A stretch of 64,000 nt of DNA from UBA947 sp031550975. GTDB taxonomy: Bacteria; Cyanobacteriota; Vampirovibrionia; Gastranaerophilales; Gastranaerophilaceae. This document shows, in pieces, positions 43,838 to 51,899 of this stretch (its first letter is position 1; each line of letters starts with the position of its first letter). Location of the stretch: contig JAVBOC010000011.1 of NCBI GenBank assembly GCA_031550975.1, positions 62,001 to 126,000 on the forward strand, in the 5' to 3' direction. The translations under genes and the position numbers were made by a program. Below the pieces are notes generated by a model. That model was not told where the DNA came from, did not search any database, and saw only the letters and a list, made by a program, of their open reading frames with translations.

Positions 43838-45361
43838 ATGTTAAAGCGAGCGTTGATATTTTTAGTGTTTTTAGGGTTGCCTGTGATGGCGGCGGAAAAA
43901 GTTTGGGTAAATGATGCCAGGACGCTTTTTACGAACAATTCTGCAATTATTTATGAAGTCAATCTGCGGACTTTCGCAGCACAAGACACAAATAAAAACG
44001 GCATAATTGATTTTGATGAAGGGGAAGAAAGCGGGAATTTTCTTAACGCTATTGCGAAACTCGATTCGCTCAAAATGCAGGGAATTAACACCATTCACAT
44101 CTTGCCGATTACTCCTGTAGGGAAAACTAAGGCCCTCGGAACAGCGGGTTCTTTGTATGCTGCAGCGGGATTTAATTCTCTAAACCCTCAATTAAAAAGC
44201 GAAAAAAGTATTATGTCTGTTGATGAACAGGCGGCAAAATTTTTCAAAGAAGCGCATAACAGAGGAATCCGTGTGATTGTAGATTTGCCTTGCTGCGGCT
44301 CTTATGACTTATATATGAAACAGCCGAGTTTGTTTGTAAAAGACAAGTCAGGCCAGCCGGTAATCCCTGCTGATTGGACGGATGTAAGACTTCTTGATGC
44401 CGGAACAGAAGGCAATATTAACCGCGAAGTTTACAATTTGTACAAAGGTTTTGTAGATCGCATGATAGATTTAGGCGCTGACGGAATCCGCGCGGATGTC
44501 GCAACAACAAAGCCGGCGGCGTTTTGGAAAGAACTAATTGTATATTCAAGACGTCAGGATCCGCAATTCTTGTGGCTGGCAGAAGCGTCTGAGAGCTGGA
44601 ACGAACCTGTTGCGGCGGGTGCGGTTTTTACTCCCTACAACAAGCTTTTAGAAGCTGGTTTTGACGGTTATTACGGGAGCTATTTTAAACTAAAAGACTG
44701 GAAAACTGCCGCTGAATTTATGAGATATGTAACTTCAACTAATGCTGCGTTAAAAAAATATCCTGAGCCAAAAGCGGTTATCGGAAGTTTTACCACACAC
44801 GATGAATTGAGTCCGATTTTGATAAATGGGGAGCAGTTTAGCGAAATGATTATCTGGCTAAACGCGACGCTGCCGGTGAATTCTTATGCAGTCGACGGTT
44901 TTCCGACAGGGGATAATTACATCTATCCTTGGGCGAACAAAAAAGCCAGAAAAACCTTTACTGACGACGATGTTTATTTTGTCCACAGAGGCAAAATTGA
45001 TATTTTCAATTTCTCAAGAACGCCGGGCGGAACATCAACTCGTCTTAGAAATGAATATAATACCGCAAACACTTTTAAAGCAACCATTGCACCGGTATTA
45101 AACCAGGCGACTTTTACAGTGTTAAAAACCGGCAGCCCGTCTGTTTTTGCTTACACAATCAGTTATGACCAAGGCACGGTTGTTGTGTATGGTAACTTAG
45201 ATTTCAAATCTTCCGCAACAGCTGTAATCAGCGTTCCGAAATTCAGTGATGAAGATATGGTGGTACCTATAAAAATAAATGCTGCGCCGAATGCAAGCAA
45301 AGGAAAGCTTTCAGTGAAATTGATTCCTGGCGAAATTCAGGTGCTGTTACTAAGGCATTAA
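43838..45361 (+). CDS. Secreted alpha-amylase family (GH13) protein with EF-hand loop
   Basis: A 507-residue protein with a signal peptide (ALIFLVFLGLPVMAA). GH13 elements are the strand-1 segment IIYEVNLRTFA, region I IRVIVDLPCC, region II GADGIRADVA with the nucleophile Asp, region III FLWLAEASE with the acid/base Glu, and region IV SFTTHDELSP. The Asp and His of region I (usually DxxxNH) are altered to DLPCCGS, so metal binding differs from standard amylases. An EF-hand-like loop DTNKNGIIDFDEG lies near residue 50, after strand 1. A beta-sandwich ends the protein. GGGGAG precedes the ATG. Confidence 0.88.
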   Translation: MLKRALIFLVFLGLPVMAAEKVWVNDARTLFTNNSAIIYEVNLRTFAAQDTNKNGIIDFDEGEESGNFLNAIAKLDSLKMQGINTIHILPITPVGKTKALGTAGSLYAAAGFNSLNPQLKSEKSIMSVDEQAAKFFKEAHNRGIRVIVDLPCCGSYDLYMKQPSLFVKDKSGQPVIPADWTDVRLLDAGTEGNINREVYNLYKGFVDRMIDLGADGIRADVATTKPAAFWKELIVYSRRQDPQFLWLAEASESWNEPVAAGAVFTPYNKLLEAGFDGYYGSYFKLKDWKTAAEFMRYVTSTNAALKKYPEPKAVIGSFTTHDELSPILINGEQFSEMIIWLNATLPVNSYAVDGFPTGDNYIYPWANKKARKTFTDDDVYFVHRGKIDIFNFSRTPGGTSTRLRNEYNTANTFKATIAPVLNQATFTVLKTGSPSVFAYTISYDQGTVVVYGNLDFKSSATAVISVPKFSDEDMVVPIKINAAPNASKGKLSVKLIPGEIQVLLLRH

Positions 45362-45380
45362 AAAAACAAACGAAAACATG

Positions 45381-45416
45381 AAAAAGAGGCCTAGACAAAC
45401 TAAGCCTCTTTTTCTC
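45381..45416. terminator. Bidirectional terminator between GH13 gene and trxA
   Basis: AAAAAGAGGC (45381-45390) pairs with GCCTCTTTTT (45404-45413), with A-runs before and T-runs after, serving both convergent genes. Confidence 0.85.
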
Positions 45417-45431
45417 TAAGCATCTAAATTT

Positions 45432-45755
45432 TTATAAATGTTTTTCTATGTTAGAAATGATTGTAGATTTTGGCATTAAACCAACAAGTCTTTCAAGCGC
45501 TTTGCCGTTTTTGAAAACAAGCAAGCTTGGAAGTCCGCTGATAGAATAGTCTTTAGCGGTCTTTAGGTTTTCATCTGTGTTAAGTTTAACGAATTTTACT
45601 CTGCCGTTGAACTCATCAGAAACTTCGTCCAAAATCGGCCCTAATTTTCTGCAAGGTCCGCACCAAGGCGCCCAAAAATCTACTACAACCGGTGTTTCAG
45701 AAGACAGAACTTCTGCTTCAAAGTTGCTATCGTTAATGTCTATTGCGTTTGACAT
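45432..45755 (-). CDS. trxA: Thioredoxin
   Basis: A 107-residue disulfide reductase. VVVDFWAPWCGPCRKLGPIL holds the WCGPC active site, and SGLPSLLVF has the conserved cis-Pro. The start is ATG 45755 with a perfect GGAGG upstream; the in-frame ATG at 45791 is upstream of that site and rejected. It is divergent from the exonuclease gene. Confidence 0.95.
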   Translation of the reverse strand: MSNAIDINDSNFEAEVLSSETPVVVDFWAPWCGPCRKLGPILDEVSDEFNGRVKFVKLNTDENLKTAKDYSISGLPSLLVFKNGKALERLVGLMPKSTIISNIEKHL

Positions 45756-45837
45756 GCTTCCTCCTTTTTTTAAACCTAATATACCATACAAAAAGTGTTT
45801 GTGCTATTATCTTAATAGAAACGGACAGGATAAGATA

Positions 45838-46779
45838 ATGGCGAGAAAAAAAGTAATAGAAATCGTACTTGATATAGAAACAACCGGACTTGATTACACA
45901 AAAGAAAAGATGGTGGAATTTGCTGCCCTGCGCCTTGAAGACGGTAAAATTAAAGACAAATATTCTACCCTTATTAATCCAAAGCAACATATAAGAAAAG
46001 CAAGTATTGCAATCCACGGGATTACCGAAGAAATGGTTGCTGATGCTCCTACTGAAGAAGAAGTTATCGGCAAAATCCTTGAATTTATTGGTGAACATCC
46101 GATTGTTGCTCACAACGCTATTTTTGATTACTCATTCCTGAACGAATCGTCCTTGAGATATTGCGGTAAGGAATTGACCAACGTAAGAGTCGACACCCAA
46201 CAGATGTTTAAAGAAGTTTATCCTGATTTAGACAGACACGGGTTAGGCATGCTCTCAGAAGTTTTCAATGTTAAACTTACCAATCACCACCGCGCGATGG
46301 CTGATGCGATGGCGCTTGCGATGGCATATCCGCCATTAAAAAAACTTTATCTTCAGCGTTATGATTGGGAAGTAAAACAACTTGATAATGTGGAATACTT
46401 GTTTGAAAGATTCTTGAGAATTCAACAAACAATCAACATTCTTCAATCAGAAATGCAAGATTTAAAATCAGTGTTCAAACTCTATTTTGAACAAGGCGGT
46501 AAACCGATTCTTTCACCGTCAGGAGAAACCCTTGTTTACAACTCAAAACAGAATTTCTGTTACGATGTTAACCAGATTAAGGATATATTAATAGAAGTCG
46601 GCGCTTTTGAAAAAGCTTTTAAAGTGAACTCGGGATTTATCGACAGATTAGCCGGCGGGTATAGGCTTGACGAAGAAAAACGTTCTCTGATTAAAGACGC
46701 GCGTAAAGAACTAACCGAAACACGCAACATTCAAGTAATTAAACCTTGCCCGAACAAAGAAAACGAACTAGCGGTTTAA
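45838..46779 (+). CDS. DEDDh 3'-5' exonuclease (DnaQ/PolC epsilon-like) with C-terminal extension
   Basis: A 313-residue protein from ATG 45838, 27 nt after TATTAT (45805-45810) and after AGGATAAG. The exonuclease fold covers residues 1-170: LDIETTGLDY (ExoI, metal-binding Asp and Glu), AHNAIFDYSFL (ExoII) and HRAMADAMALA (ExoIII, His-x4-Asp). Residues 175-313 are a helical extension with no family I know. It could proofread with a Pol III core or act independently in DNA repair. It is followed 22 bp later by the MsbA-like gene. Confidence 0.85.
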   Translation: MARKKVIEIVLDIETTGLDYTKEKMVEFAALRLEDGKIKDKYSTLINPKQHIRKASIAIHGITEEMVADAPTEEEVIGKILEFIGEHPIVAHNAIFDYSFLNESSLRYCGKELTNVRVDTQQMFKEVYPDLDRHGLGMLSEVFNVKLTNHHRAMADAMALAMAYPPLKKLYLQRYDWEVKQLDNVEYLFERFLRIQQTINILQSEMQDLKSVFKLYFEQGGKPILSPSGETLVYNSKQNFCYDVNQIKDILIEVGAFEKAFKVNSGFIDRLAGGYRLDEEKRSLIKDARKELTETRNIQVIKPCPNKENELAV

Positions 46780-46801
46780 GATAACCAAAAGGAATAAGAA
46801 T

Positions 46802-48673
46802 ATGGATTATGTTTTACAGAACTCAACTTCAAAAGATGCTTTTAGATATAAATATCTGTTAAAAAAGATTTTTTACTATATCAAACCGGTCTTGGGAAGA
46901 TCAATCCTGAACGTTATTATCGCTATTCCGCTTGGTTTACTTGATGGTATCGTAGCATTGTCACTCAAGCCTTACATGGATTTTGTTGTAAACGGGCATC
47001 CTGACAAAGCCTGGACTTTTGCTGGTTTTAATATGTTTGGGCATACTTATGGCGCGTTTCATATCACCAACTTGCAGGCATGGCTTGCTCTTGTAATCCC
47101 GTTTGGGATTGTAATGTTTGCAGCGATTCAAGGCGGCTTGAAGTATGCTAACAACTACCTTTCAGACTGGACCGGTAATAAAATCTCTAACCACTTGAAG
47201 GTTGATTTGTTTAAAAAACTAACTTCAATGGATCCGCAGTTTTTTGATGTAAACTCGTCGGGCATGGTGATTTCAAGGTTCTGTGATGACCCTTATACCG
47301 CGTCAAAAAGCGTTATCGATAACATCAAATCCTTGATTACAAACCTATTTGGCTTCCTTGGGCTTGTTGCTGTATTGCTTTATACCTCTTGGCGCTTGGC
47401 GATTATCGGGATTGTTGTAATGGGTATCGCGATTACGCCGGTTGTGTTCTTGCGCAAAAGAATCAAGAAAACTTCCAACGCATATATTGTTGTTGACGGA
47501 AGTATGACGACAAGTTTCAACGAAACTTTCAACGGGAATAAAATAATTGCTGCATACAATCTTCAAGATGCTGAAAACGGCAAATTTGAACAAAAAATTC
47601 ATAAACAATTTAATATCGTGATGTCTTTAACAAAACGTGTGGGCTGGTTATCGCCGATTATGTACACGGTTTGTTCAGTCGGAATCGCACTTGTGATGGC
47701 CTATGGTACACATTTGATTCTCTCAGGTCAATTGAGCGCGGGTAGCTTTATGTCGTTCGTGACGTCTTTACTGCTTCTCTACAAACCAACCAAAACTCTT
47801 GGTAACACACTTACAAACTTGCAAGACACATTTGTTGCAATGGGTCGTGTGTTTGAGTTGTTTGATATGAATGCGCAGATTTCAGCGCCTGAAAACGCTC
47901 CGGAATTACACGGTTTAAATGATTCGATTGAATTTAAAAACGTTAGTTTTGAATACGAAAAAGATGTTCCTGTCTTGAAAAACTTCAACTTAAAAGTTAG
48001 TAAAAACGAAACTATCGCCCTTGTCGGGAACTCCGGCGGCGGTAAGAGTACGGTTGTGAACTTGTTGCCACGTTTCTATGATATTAAAGACGGCACGATT
48101 GAATTCGACGGAATTGATATTAGAAATTATAACGTTCATTCGCTGCGTGATAATATTTCGTTCGTTTTTCAGGATAACTTCCTTTTTGGCGGCTCAATCA
48201 GAGAAAATATTATGATGGGTAATGAAAAAGCCACAGAAGCCGACCTTGAAAAAGTAATTAAAATGGCACACCTTGATGAATTTGTCTCGACCCTTGATAA
48301 CGGTTTGGAAACGCATGTCGGGGAGCGGGGAGCAACACTTTCCGGTGGTCAGCGTCAGCGTATTGCGATTGCGCGTGCGATGTTGAAAGACGCTCCGATT
48401 GTTATTCTGGATGAAGCAACCTCAGCACTTGATAACAAATCTGAAGCAGTTGTTCAAAAAGCGCTTGATAATTTGATTAAAAACAAAACAGTTTTTGTCA
48501 TAGCGCATAGACTCTCAACCATTAAAAACGCTCACAGAATTGCGGTTATTAACGAAGGCGAACTTGTTGAACTTGGCACACACGATGAATTAATCAACAT
48601 CCCGAGCGGAAAATACAAACACCTTTACGAGATGCAGTTCCAAAAACAGGAAATGGCGGCAGCGGAAGTTTAG
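46802..48673 (+). CDS. ABC exporter, MsbA-like
   Basis: A 623-residue half-transporter. Six membrane helices span about residues 35-345; the nucleotide-binding domain follows with VGNSGGGKSTVVNLLPRFYD (Walker A), FVFQDNFLFGGSIREN (Q-loop), TLSGGQRQRIAIARAM (signature), IVILDEATSALD (Walker B) and VIAHRLS (H-loop). The N-terminus has an extra 35 residues before helix 1. By family it flips lipid A-core or other lipids across the inner membrane as a homodimer. AAGGAA precedes ATG 46802. Confidence 0.9.
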   Translation: MDYVLQNSTSKDAFRYKYLLKKIFYYIKPVLGRSILNVIIAIPLGLLDGIVALSLKPYMDFVVNGHPDKAWTFAGFNMFGHTYGAFHITNLQAWLALVIPFGIVMFAAIQGGLKYANNYLSDWTGNKISNHLKVDLFKKLTSMDPQFFDVNSSGMVISRFCDDPYTASKSVIDNIKSLITNLFGFLGLVAVLLYTSWRLAIIGIVVMGIAITPVVFLRKRIKKTSNAYIVVDGSMTTSFNETFNGNKIIAAYNLQDAENGKFEQKIHKQFNIVMSLTKRVGWLSPIMYTVCSVGIALVMAYGTHLILSGQLSAGSFMSFVTSLLLLYKPTKTLGNTLTNLQDTFVAMGRVFELFDMNAQISAPENAPELHGLNDSIEFKNVSFEYEKDVPVLKNFNLKVSKNETIALVGNSGGGKSTVVNLLPRFYDIKDGTIEFDGIDIRNYNVHSLRDNISFVFQDNFLFGGSIRENIMMGNEKATEADLEKVIKMAHLDEFVSTLDNGLETHVGERGATLSGGQRQRIAIARAMLKDAPIVILDEATSALDNKSEAVVQKALDNLIKNKTVFVIAHRLSTIKNAHRIAVINEGELVELGTHDELINIPSGKYKHLYEMQFQKQEMAAAEV

Positions 48674-48751
48674 GTATTTATTTACCCCGCAAATTTTTTC
48701 ATGCCCTGTTTTAATATAAGGGTAAATACTATTCATGAAAGGCAATCAATT

Positions 48752-49054
48752 ATGGCAAGTGTAAACAAAGTCAACGCAAATATAAGTTTTGGCGTAAGAC
48801 ACATAACTGGCGGGCGTGCGGTCAATCTGGCAAAAAAACAAATGAGAGCAGCAATGCAAAAGACAGGCGGATACAAGCAATTTGAGGCGCGTCTTATCAA
48901 ATTGGCAGATCAACCAGACATGTTGAAAGTCGCTGAAAAAGTAAGCCAGTATCCCCGACCGCAACGAGAATTCATCCTTAAAAGGCTGATTAACAAAGGC
49001 CCTCAAGAACCTAGTGAGAAAGCGCTCAATGAGAGTATACTAAAAGTCTTCTAG
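48752..49054 (+). CDS. Small basic protein of unknown function (100 aa)
   Basis: ATG 48752 follows AAAGG by about ten bases; an in-frame ATG at 48701 lies upstream of that site. The protein begins MASVNKVNANISFGVRHITGG, then a Lys/Arg-rich helical region (KQMRAAMQKTGGYKQFEARL) and a RPQREFILKRLI segment. There is no signal peptide or membrane helix. It is convergent with coaE with only three bases between stops. Function unknown. Confidence 0.6.
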   Translation: MASVNKVNANISFGVRHITGGRAVNLAKKQMRAAMQKTGGYKQFEARLIKLADQPDMLKVAEKVSQYPRPQREFILKRLINKGPQEPSEKALNESILKVF

Positions 49055-49057
49055 GGG

Positions 49058-49618
49058 CTAGAGTAATTGTAACTCCCTTAGGATTTTGTCAACTTGTTCT
49101 TCTAAATCTTCACCGTTGTTGCGGATAACGTAGTCGCTGCGTTTGATTTTTTCGTCCTGTGGCATTTGGGATGCCATGCGCTGCTTGGCATGTTCAATTG
49201 AGTAGTTGTTGCGCTTAATCAGTCTTTCCAGGCGAATATCGTCGTCTGCGTGGACAAGAATCACTTTATCGAAAAGTTTTTCCATTCCTGCTTCAAATAG
49301 GATTGGCACCGCGATAAATACGGGCGATGTTGTGATGGATTTGATTTTTTCTATCAATTCCGGGTGAATAATATCTTCTAATTTCTTTTTTAATCCGGTG
49401 TCGGCAAAAACAAGGTGGCCGAGTTTTGTACGCGAAACTTTACCGTCTTCAAAGATATCGTAATTTTTAAATTCTAGGCGAACTTCTTCGCTTTGTTCAA
49501 GAATTTCGTGCGCAAGTTTGTCCGCGTCAAGTACAGTGTAACCTTTTGCGGCAATGATTTTTTCAACGGTCGATTTGCCTGCTGCTATGTTTCCTGTTAT
49601 TGCAATCCGTTTAACCAT
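49058..49618 (-). CDS. coaE: Dephospho-CoA kinase
   Basis: A 186-residue P-loop kinase catalysing the last step of CoA synthesis. ITGNIAAGKSTVEKII is the P-loop, DADKLAHEIL carries the catalytic Asp, and VFIAVPILFEAGMEKLFD is a strongly conserved region of the family. The start ATG 49618 falls at the same place in a 33-bp repeat as the O-antigen ligase start; a TTG at 49630 in frame is less likely. rluB ends in the same repeat, so the two genes are coupled. Confidence 0.93.
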   Translation of the reverse strand: MVKRIAITGNIAAGKSTVEKIIAAKGYTVLDADKLAHEILEQSEEVRLEFKNYDIFEDGKVSRTKLGHLVFADTGLKKKLEDIIHPELIEKIKSITTSPVFIAVPILFEAGMEKLFDKVILVHADDDIRLERLIKRNNYSIEHAKQRMASQMPQDEKIKRSDYVIRNNGEDLEEQVDKILRELQLL

Positions 49619-49641
49619 TCGACCATTCAACCTTTCAACTT
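49609..49641. repeat. 33-bp repeat spanning a ribosome site and start codon (copy 2)
   Basis: On the minus strand it reads AGTTGAAAGGTTGAATGGTC then GAATGGTTAAAC. The coaE ATG sits at the same offset as the ligase ATG in copy 1 (30061-30093); the rluB stop codon lies within it. Confidence 0.7.
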
Positions 49642-50346
49642 GTTTAAAAAATTCCGCAAATCTCTAATTTGTATTGGTTTAATCGGTTTAAATTCTCCGC
49701 GCTTCAAGCCGTCAAGGGTGATGATTGCGTGCTGAACACGTTTTAGGCTCTTAACTTCAAAACCGATATGTTCAAACATTTTCCTAATTTGACGATTCAA
49801 ACCCTGATAAAGAGTGATTTGCATTGTGGTGCTTTTGTTATCCGCATCAAGCACTCTAATGTCAGCGTACGCCATTTTTCCGGGTTCGATTTCGACCCCA
49901 AGCGCAAGTTGTTCAAGCTGGTGTTTGTGGATTTTACCGTCAATTGCAACGTGATAAATCTTTGGAACCTTAATCGACGGGTGGGTTAATTCATTAATCA
50001 AATCACCATCATTGGTTAAAATCAGCAATCCTGTTGAATCTTTATCTAAACGTCCGACTGGTTTTAGGTGTTTGAGATTATCAGGCAAAAGGTCATAAAC
50101 CGTTTTGCGCCCCTTCTCATCATCAGCGGTTGTTACATATCCGCCGGGTTTGTAGAACCTGTAATATTCAAGTTTTGCGGGGCGCACGAGTTTACCTTCA
50201 ACAAAAACTTTGTCTTTATCTTTTACGGCAAAACCGAGTTCCTTGACGATTTTTCCGTTAATATTTACGGCACCCGCTTCAATAAGCTCATCGGCCTTGC
50301 GACGAGAGCAAAGCCCGCTTAAAGCAATATATTTATTTAAGCGCAT
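49627..50346 (-). CDS. rluB: 16S/23S rRNA pseudouridine synthase, RsuA/RluB family
   Basis: A 239-residue enzyme. An N-terminal S4 RNA-binding domain (MRLNKYIALSGLCSRRKAD) is joined to the catalytic domain with YKPGGYVTT and GRLDKDSTGLLIL, holding the essential Asp. NRQIRKMFEHIG closes the fold. Length and the KPxGYVTT segment fit RluB better than RluE; the exact target uridine (23S U2605 for RluB) is inferred. Its start overlaps the end of the upstream thioesterase gene by ten bases. Confidence 0.9.
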   Translation of the reverse strand: MRLNKYIALSGLCSRRKADELIEAGAVNINGKIVKELGFAVKDKDKVFVEGKLVRPAKLEYYRFYKPGGYVTTADDEKGRKTVYDLLPDNLKHLKPVGRLDKDSTGLLILTNDGDLINELTHPSIKVPKIYHVAIDGKIHKHQLEQLALGVEIEPGKMAYADIRVLDADNKSTTMQITLYQGLNRQIRKMFEHIGFEVKSLKRVQHAIITLDGLKRGEFKPIKPIQIRDLRNFLNKLKG

Positions 50347-50756
50347 GCAAACTCCTTTTCAAAGGCGTTGAGCAAAATCTCAGGCATTCTGCGATACAAT
50401 TTGCCGGTAGAAGCTGCGATTGCAACAACTTCGACTTCTGCTTCAATAAAAGTTTTTCCGGTTTCTTTTGATTTCATAACCTGTTTGAAGGTAGCCGACA
50501 GACTGTTGAATTTTGTGCATTCTGTTTCAATAATAATATCATCGCCAAGTTTTGCAGACATCTTGTAGCGAATATTTAAGCCAACAACAGGAATAACGAT
50601 GTCGTGATTTTTATCTAAATCAATCAAGTTCAGCCCGACTTCTTCACACCACTGACAGCGTCCGACTTCCATCCATCTTAAATAAGACCCGTGCCAGACA
50701 ACGCCGTAAGAGTCTGTGTCCGCGTAATAAACTTTTTGTTCAAAAGTGTGTTTCAT
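50337..50756 (-). CDS. Acyl-CoA thioesterase, 4HBT/YbgC-like hotdog
   Basis: A 139-residue hotdog-fold thioesterase. YYADTDSYGVVWHGSYLRWM near residue 10 has the catalytic Asp and the following His of the YbgC/4-hydroxybenzoyl-CoA thioesterase family. ATG 50756 follows TGATATAAT by exactly six bases, with no Shine-Dalgarno. It heads a thioesterase-rluB-coaE operon with overlapping genes. The natural substrate is unknown. Divergent from rubredoxin with a 36-bp gap. Confidence 0.88.
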   Translation of the reverse strand: MKHTFEQKVYYADTDSYGVVWHGSYLRWMEVGRCQWCEEVGLNLIDLDKNHDIVIPVVGLNIRYKMSAKLGDDIIIETECTKFNSLSATFKQVMKSKETGKTFIEAEVEVVAIAASTGKLYRRMPEILLNAFEKEFACA

Positions 50757-50762
50757 AAGTCG

Positions 50763-50771
50763 ATTATATCA
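50763..50771 (-). promoter_or_regulatory. Extended -10 placed for leaderless thioesterase mRNA
   Basis: TGATATAAT on the minus strand ends six bases (CGACTT) before the ATG at 50756. Confidence 0.7.
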
Positions 50772-50792
50772 TAAAAAGAAAGGAATTCTCTT

Positions 50793-50939
50793 ATGCGTTA
50801 TATATGTAGTGTGTGTCTGTGGGTTTATGACGAAGAAAAGGAAGGCAAAAAATTCGCAGATTTGCCGGATGATTATCTTTGTCCAATCTGCGGTGCGCCT
50901 AAAGAAAACTTCCACGAAGAAAGTACGTTCAACGCGTAA
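50793..50939 (+). CDS. Rubredoxin
   Basis: A 48-residue iron protein with no cofactor other than one Fe held by four Cys: MRYICSVCLWVYD (CxxC) and YLCPICGAPKENF (CxxCG). It is slightly shorter than the usual 52-54 residues, the loss being in the middle loop. AAAGGAATT precedes the ATG. Rubredoxins donate electrons to oxygen or superoxide reductases in anaerobes. It is divergent from the thioesterase operon; the gap is 36 bp. Confidence 0.95.
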   Translation: MRYICSVCLWVYDEEKEGKKFADLPDDYLCPICGAPKENFHEESTFNA

Positions 50940-51023
50940 TTTCGTAAACATATTTTAAAATTCACTTAACATTTGTCTTTAATTGGGCAATTTTTAGCAT
51001 TTGTGCGTTTTAATATATATGTC

Positions 51024-51899
51024 ATGACAGGTAGTGTGAAAATAAATCAAGCATATTCTTATGTGCCGCCTAACTATTATTATAGTGGCGAACCTCAACG
51101 TGCGCAAATTCAGGAAGATAAACCATTTTTAAATCTGAATCAAGTATCAGATGACCCGGTCGCTAAAACCGGTATGGCAGCCGGACTATTATTGCTGTTG
51201 ACTGAAGCAATCAATAAATTGTCGAAAGTATGCTCCGATAAACTTATGAGAGGACAAGAATTCACTTCCGAAGTAAACGTTAAAGAAGTTGCGAATGCGA
51301 TGAAAGAGAAAGCTAACAAACTGGGTGGAAAAGTCAACATTAATGTTGTAACGGATTACATTACCCCTCAAAACAAAGTTAACTATTCAGGATTTGGTGA
51401 CGCGATTGAACAAGTTGCACAAGGGAAAAACGCATTCTTTATGCCGGATGCTTTGGGTGCGGGTAAAGGACTTGCTGTTGCTCCGCAGAGCAAGCCGTCA
51501 CTAATGTTGCATGAATTAGGTCATGCTATTAATCATGCTAAGGGCGGAATTTGGAAGTTTATGCAAAAAACTCGTGCTTATACCCGTAATGCACCGTTTG
51601 CACTTTTGCTTCTTGCAGGCATGTGGGGTGGCGCAAAAACCGCGACAAATCGTGGTGATAAAGAAAAGAATTTCATTGCAGATAACGCAGGCAAACTCGG
51701 TTTTGCTGCATTCTTACCGACAATTATTGAAGAAGGAATGGCGTCAATCCGTGGTATTAAGGCTGCTAAAGAGAAGCTTCCGGGAGTTTCGTTAGCTCCG
51801 TTAAAACGCAATTATATCTTTGCTTGGTTAACTTATGTCCTTGCCGGTGTCGGTCTTGGCGTCGCGGCAAAACAAGCGTTCCTAGAGCGCAGGGGTTAA
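51024..51899 (+). CDS. Membrane protein with HELGH zinc-protease motif
   Basis: A 291-residue protein from ATG 51024; the open frame extends upstream to a TTG (50973), but there is no ribosome site there. HELGHAINH near residue 172 is an HExxH zinc motif, and the distal Glu could be in IIEEGMASIRG near 245. Hydrophobic segments are at about 50-65 (AAGLLLLLTEAI), 200-215 and 265-285. The Pro/Tyr-rich N-terminus (YSYVPPNYYYSGEP) is likely disordered. It may be a membrane-associated protease; no specific family was recognised. Its stop overlaps the convergent GT39 gene by four bases. Confidence 0.7.
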   Translation: MTGSVKINQAYSYVPPNYYYSGEPQRAQIQEDKPFLNLNQVSDDPVAKTGMAAGLLLLLTEAINKLSKVCSDKLMRGQEFTSEVNVKEVANAMKEKANKLGGKVNINVVTDYITPQNKVNYSGFGDAIEQVAQGKNAFFMPDALGAGKGLAVAPQSKPSLMLHELGHAINHAKGGIWKFMQKTRAYTRNAPFALLLLAGMWGGAKTATNRGDKEKNFIADNAGKLGFAAFLPTIIEEGMASIRGIKAAKEKLPGVSLAPLKRNYIFAWLTYVLAGVGLGVAAKQAFLERRG

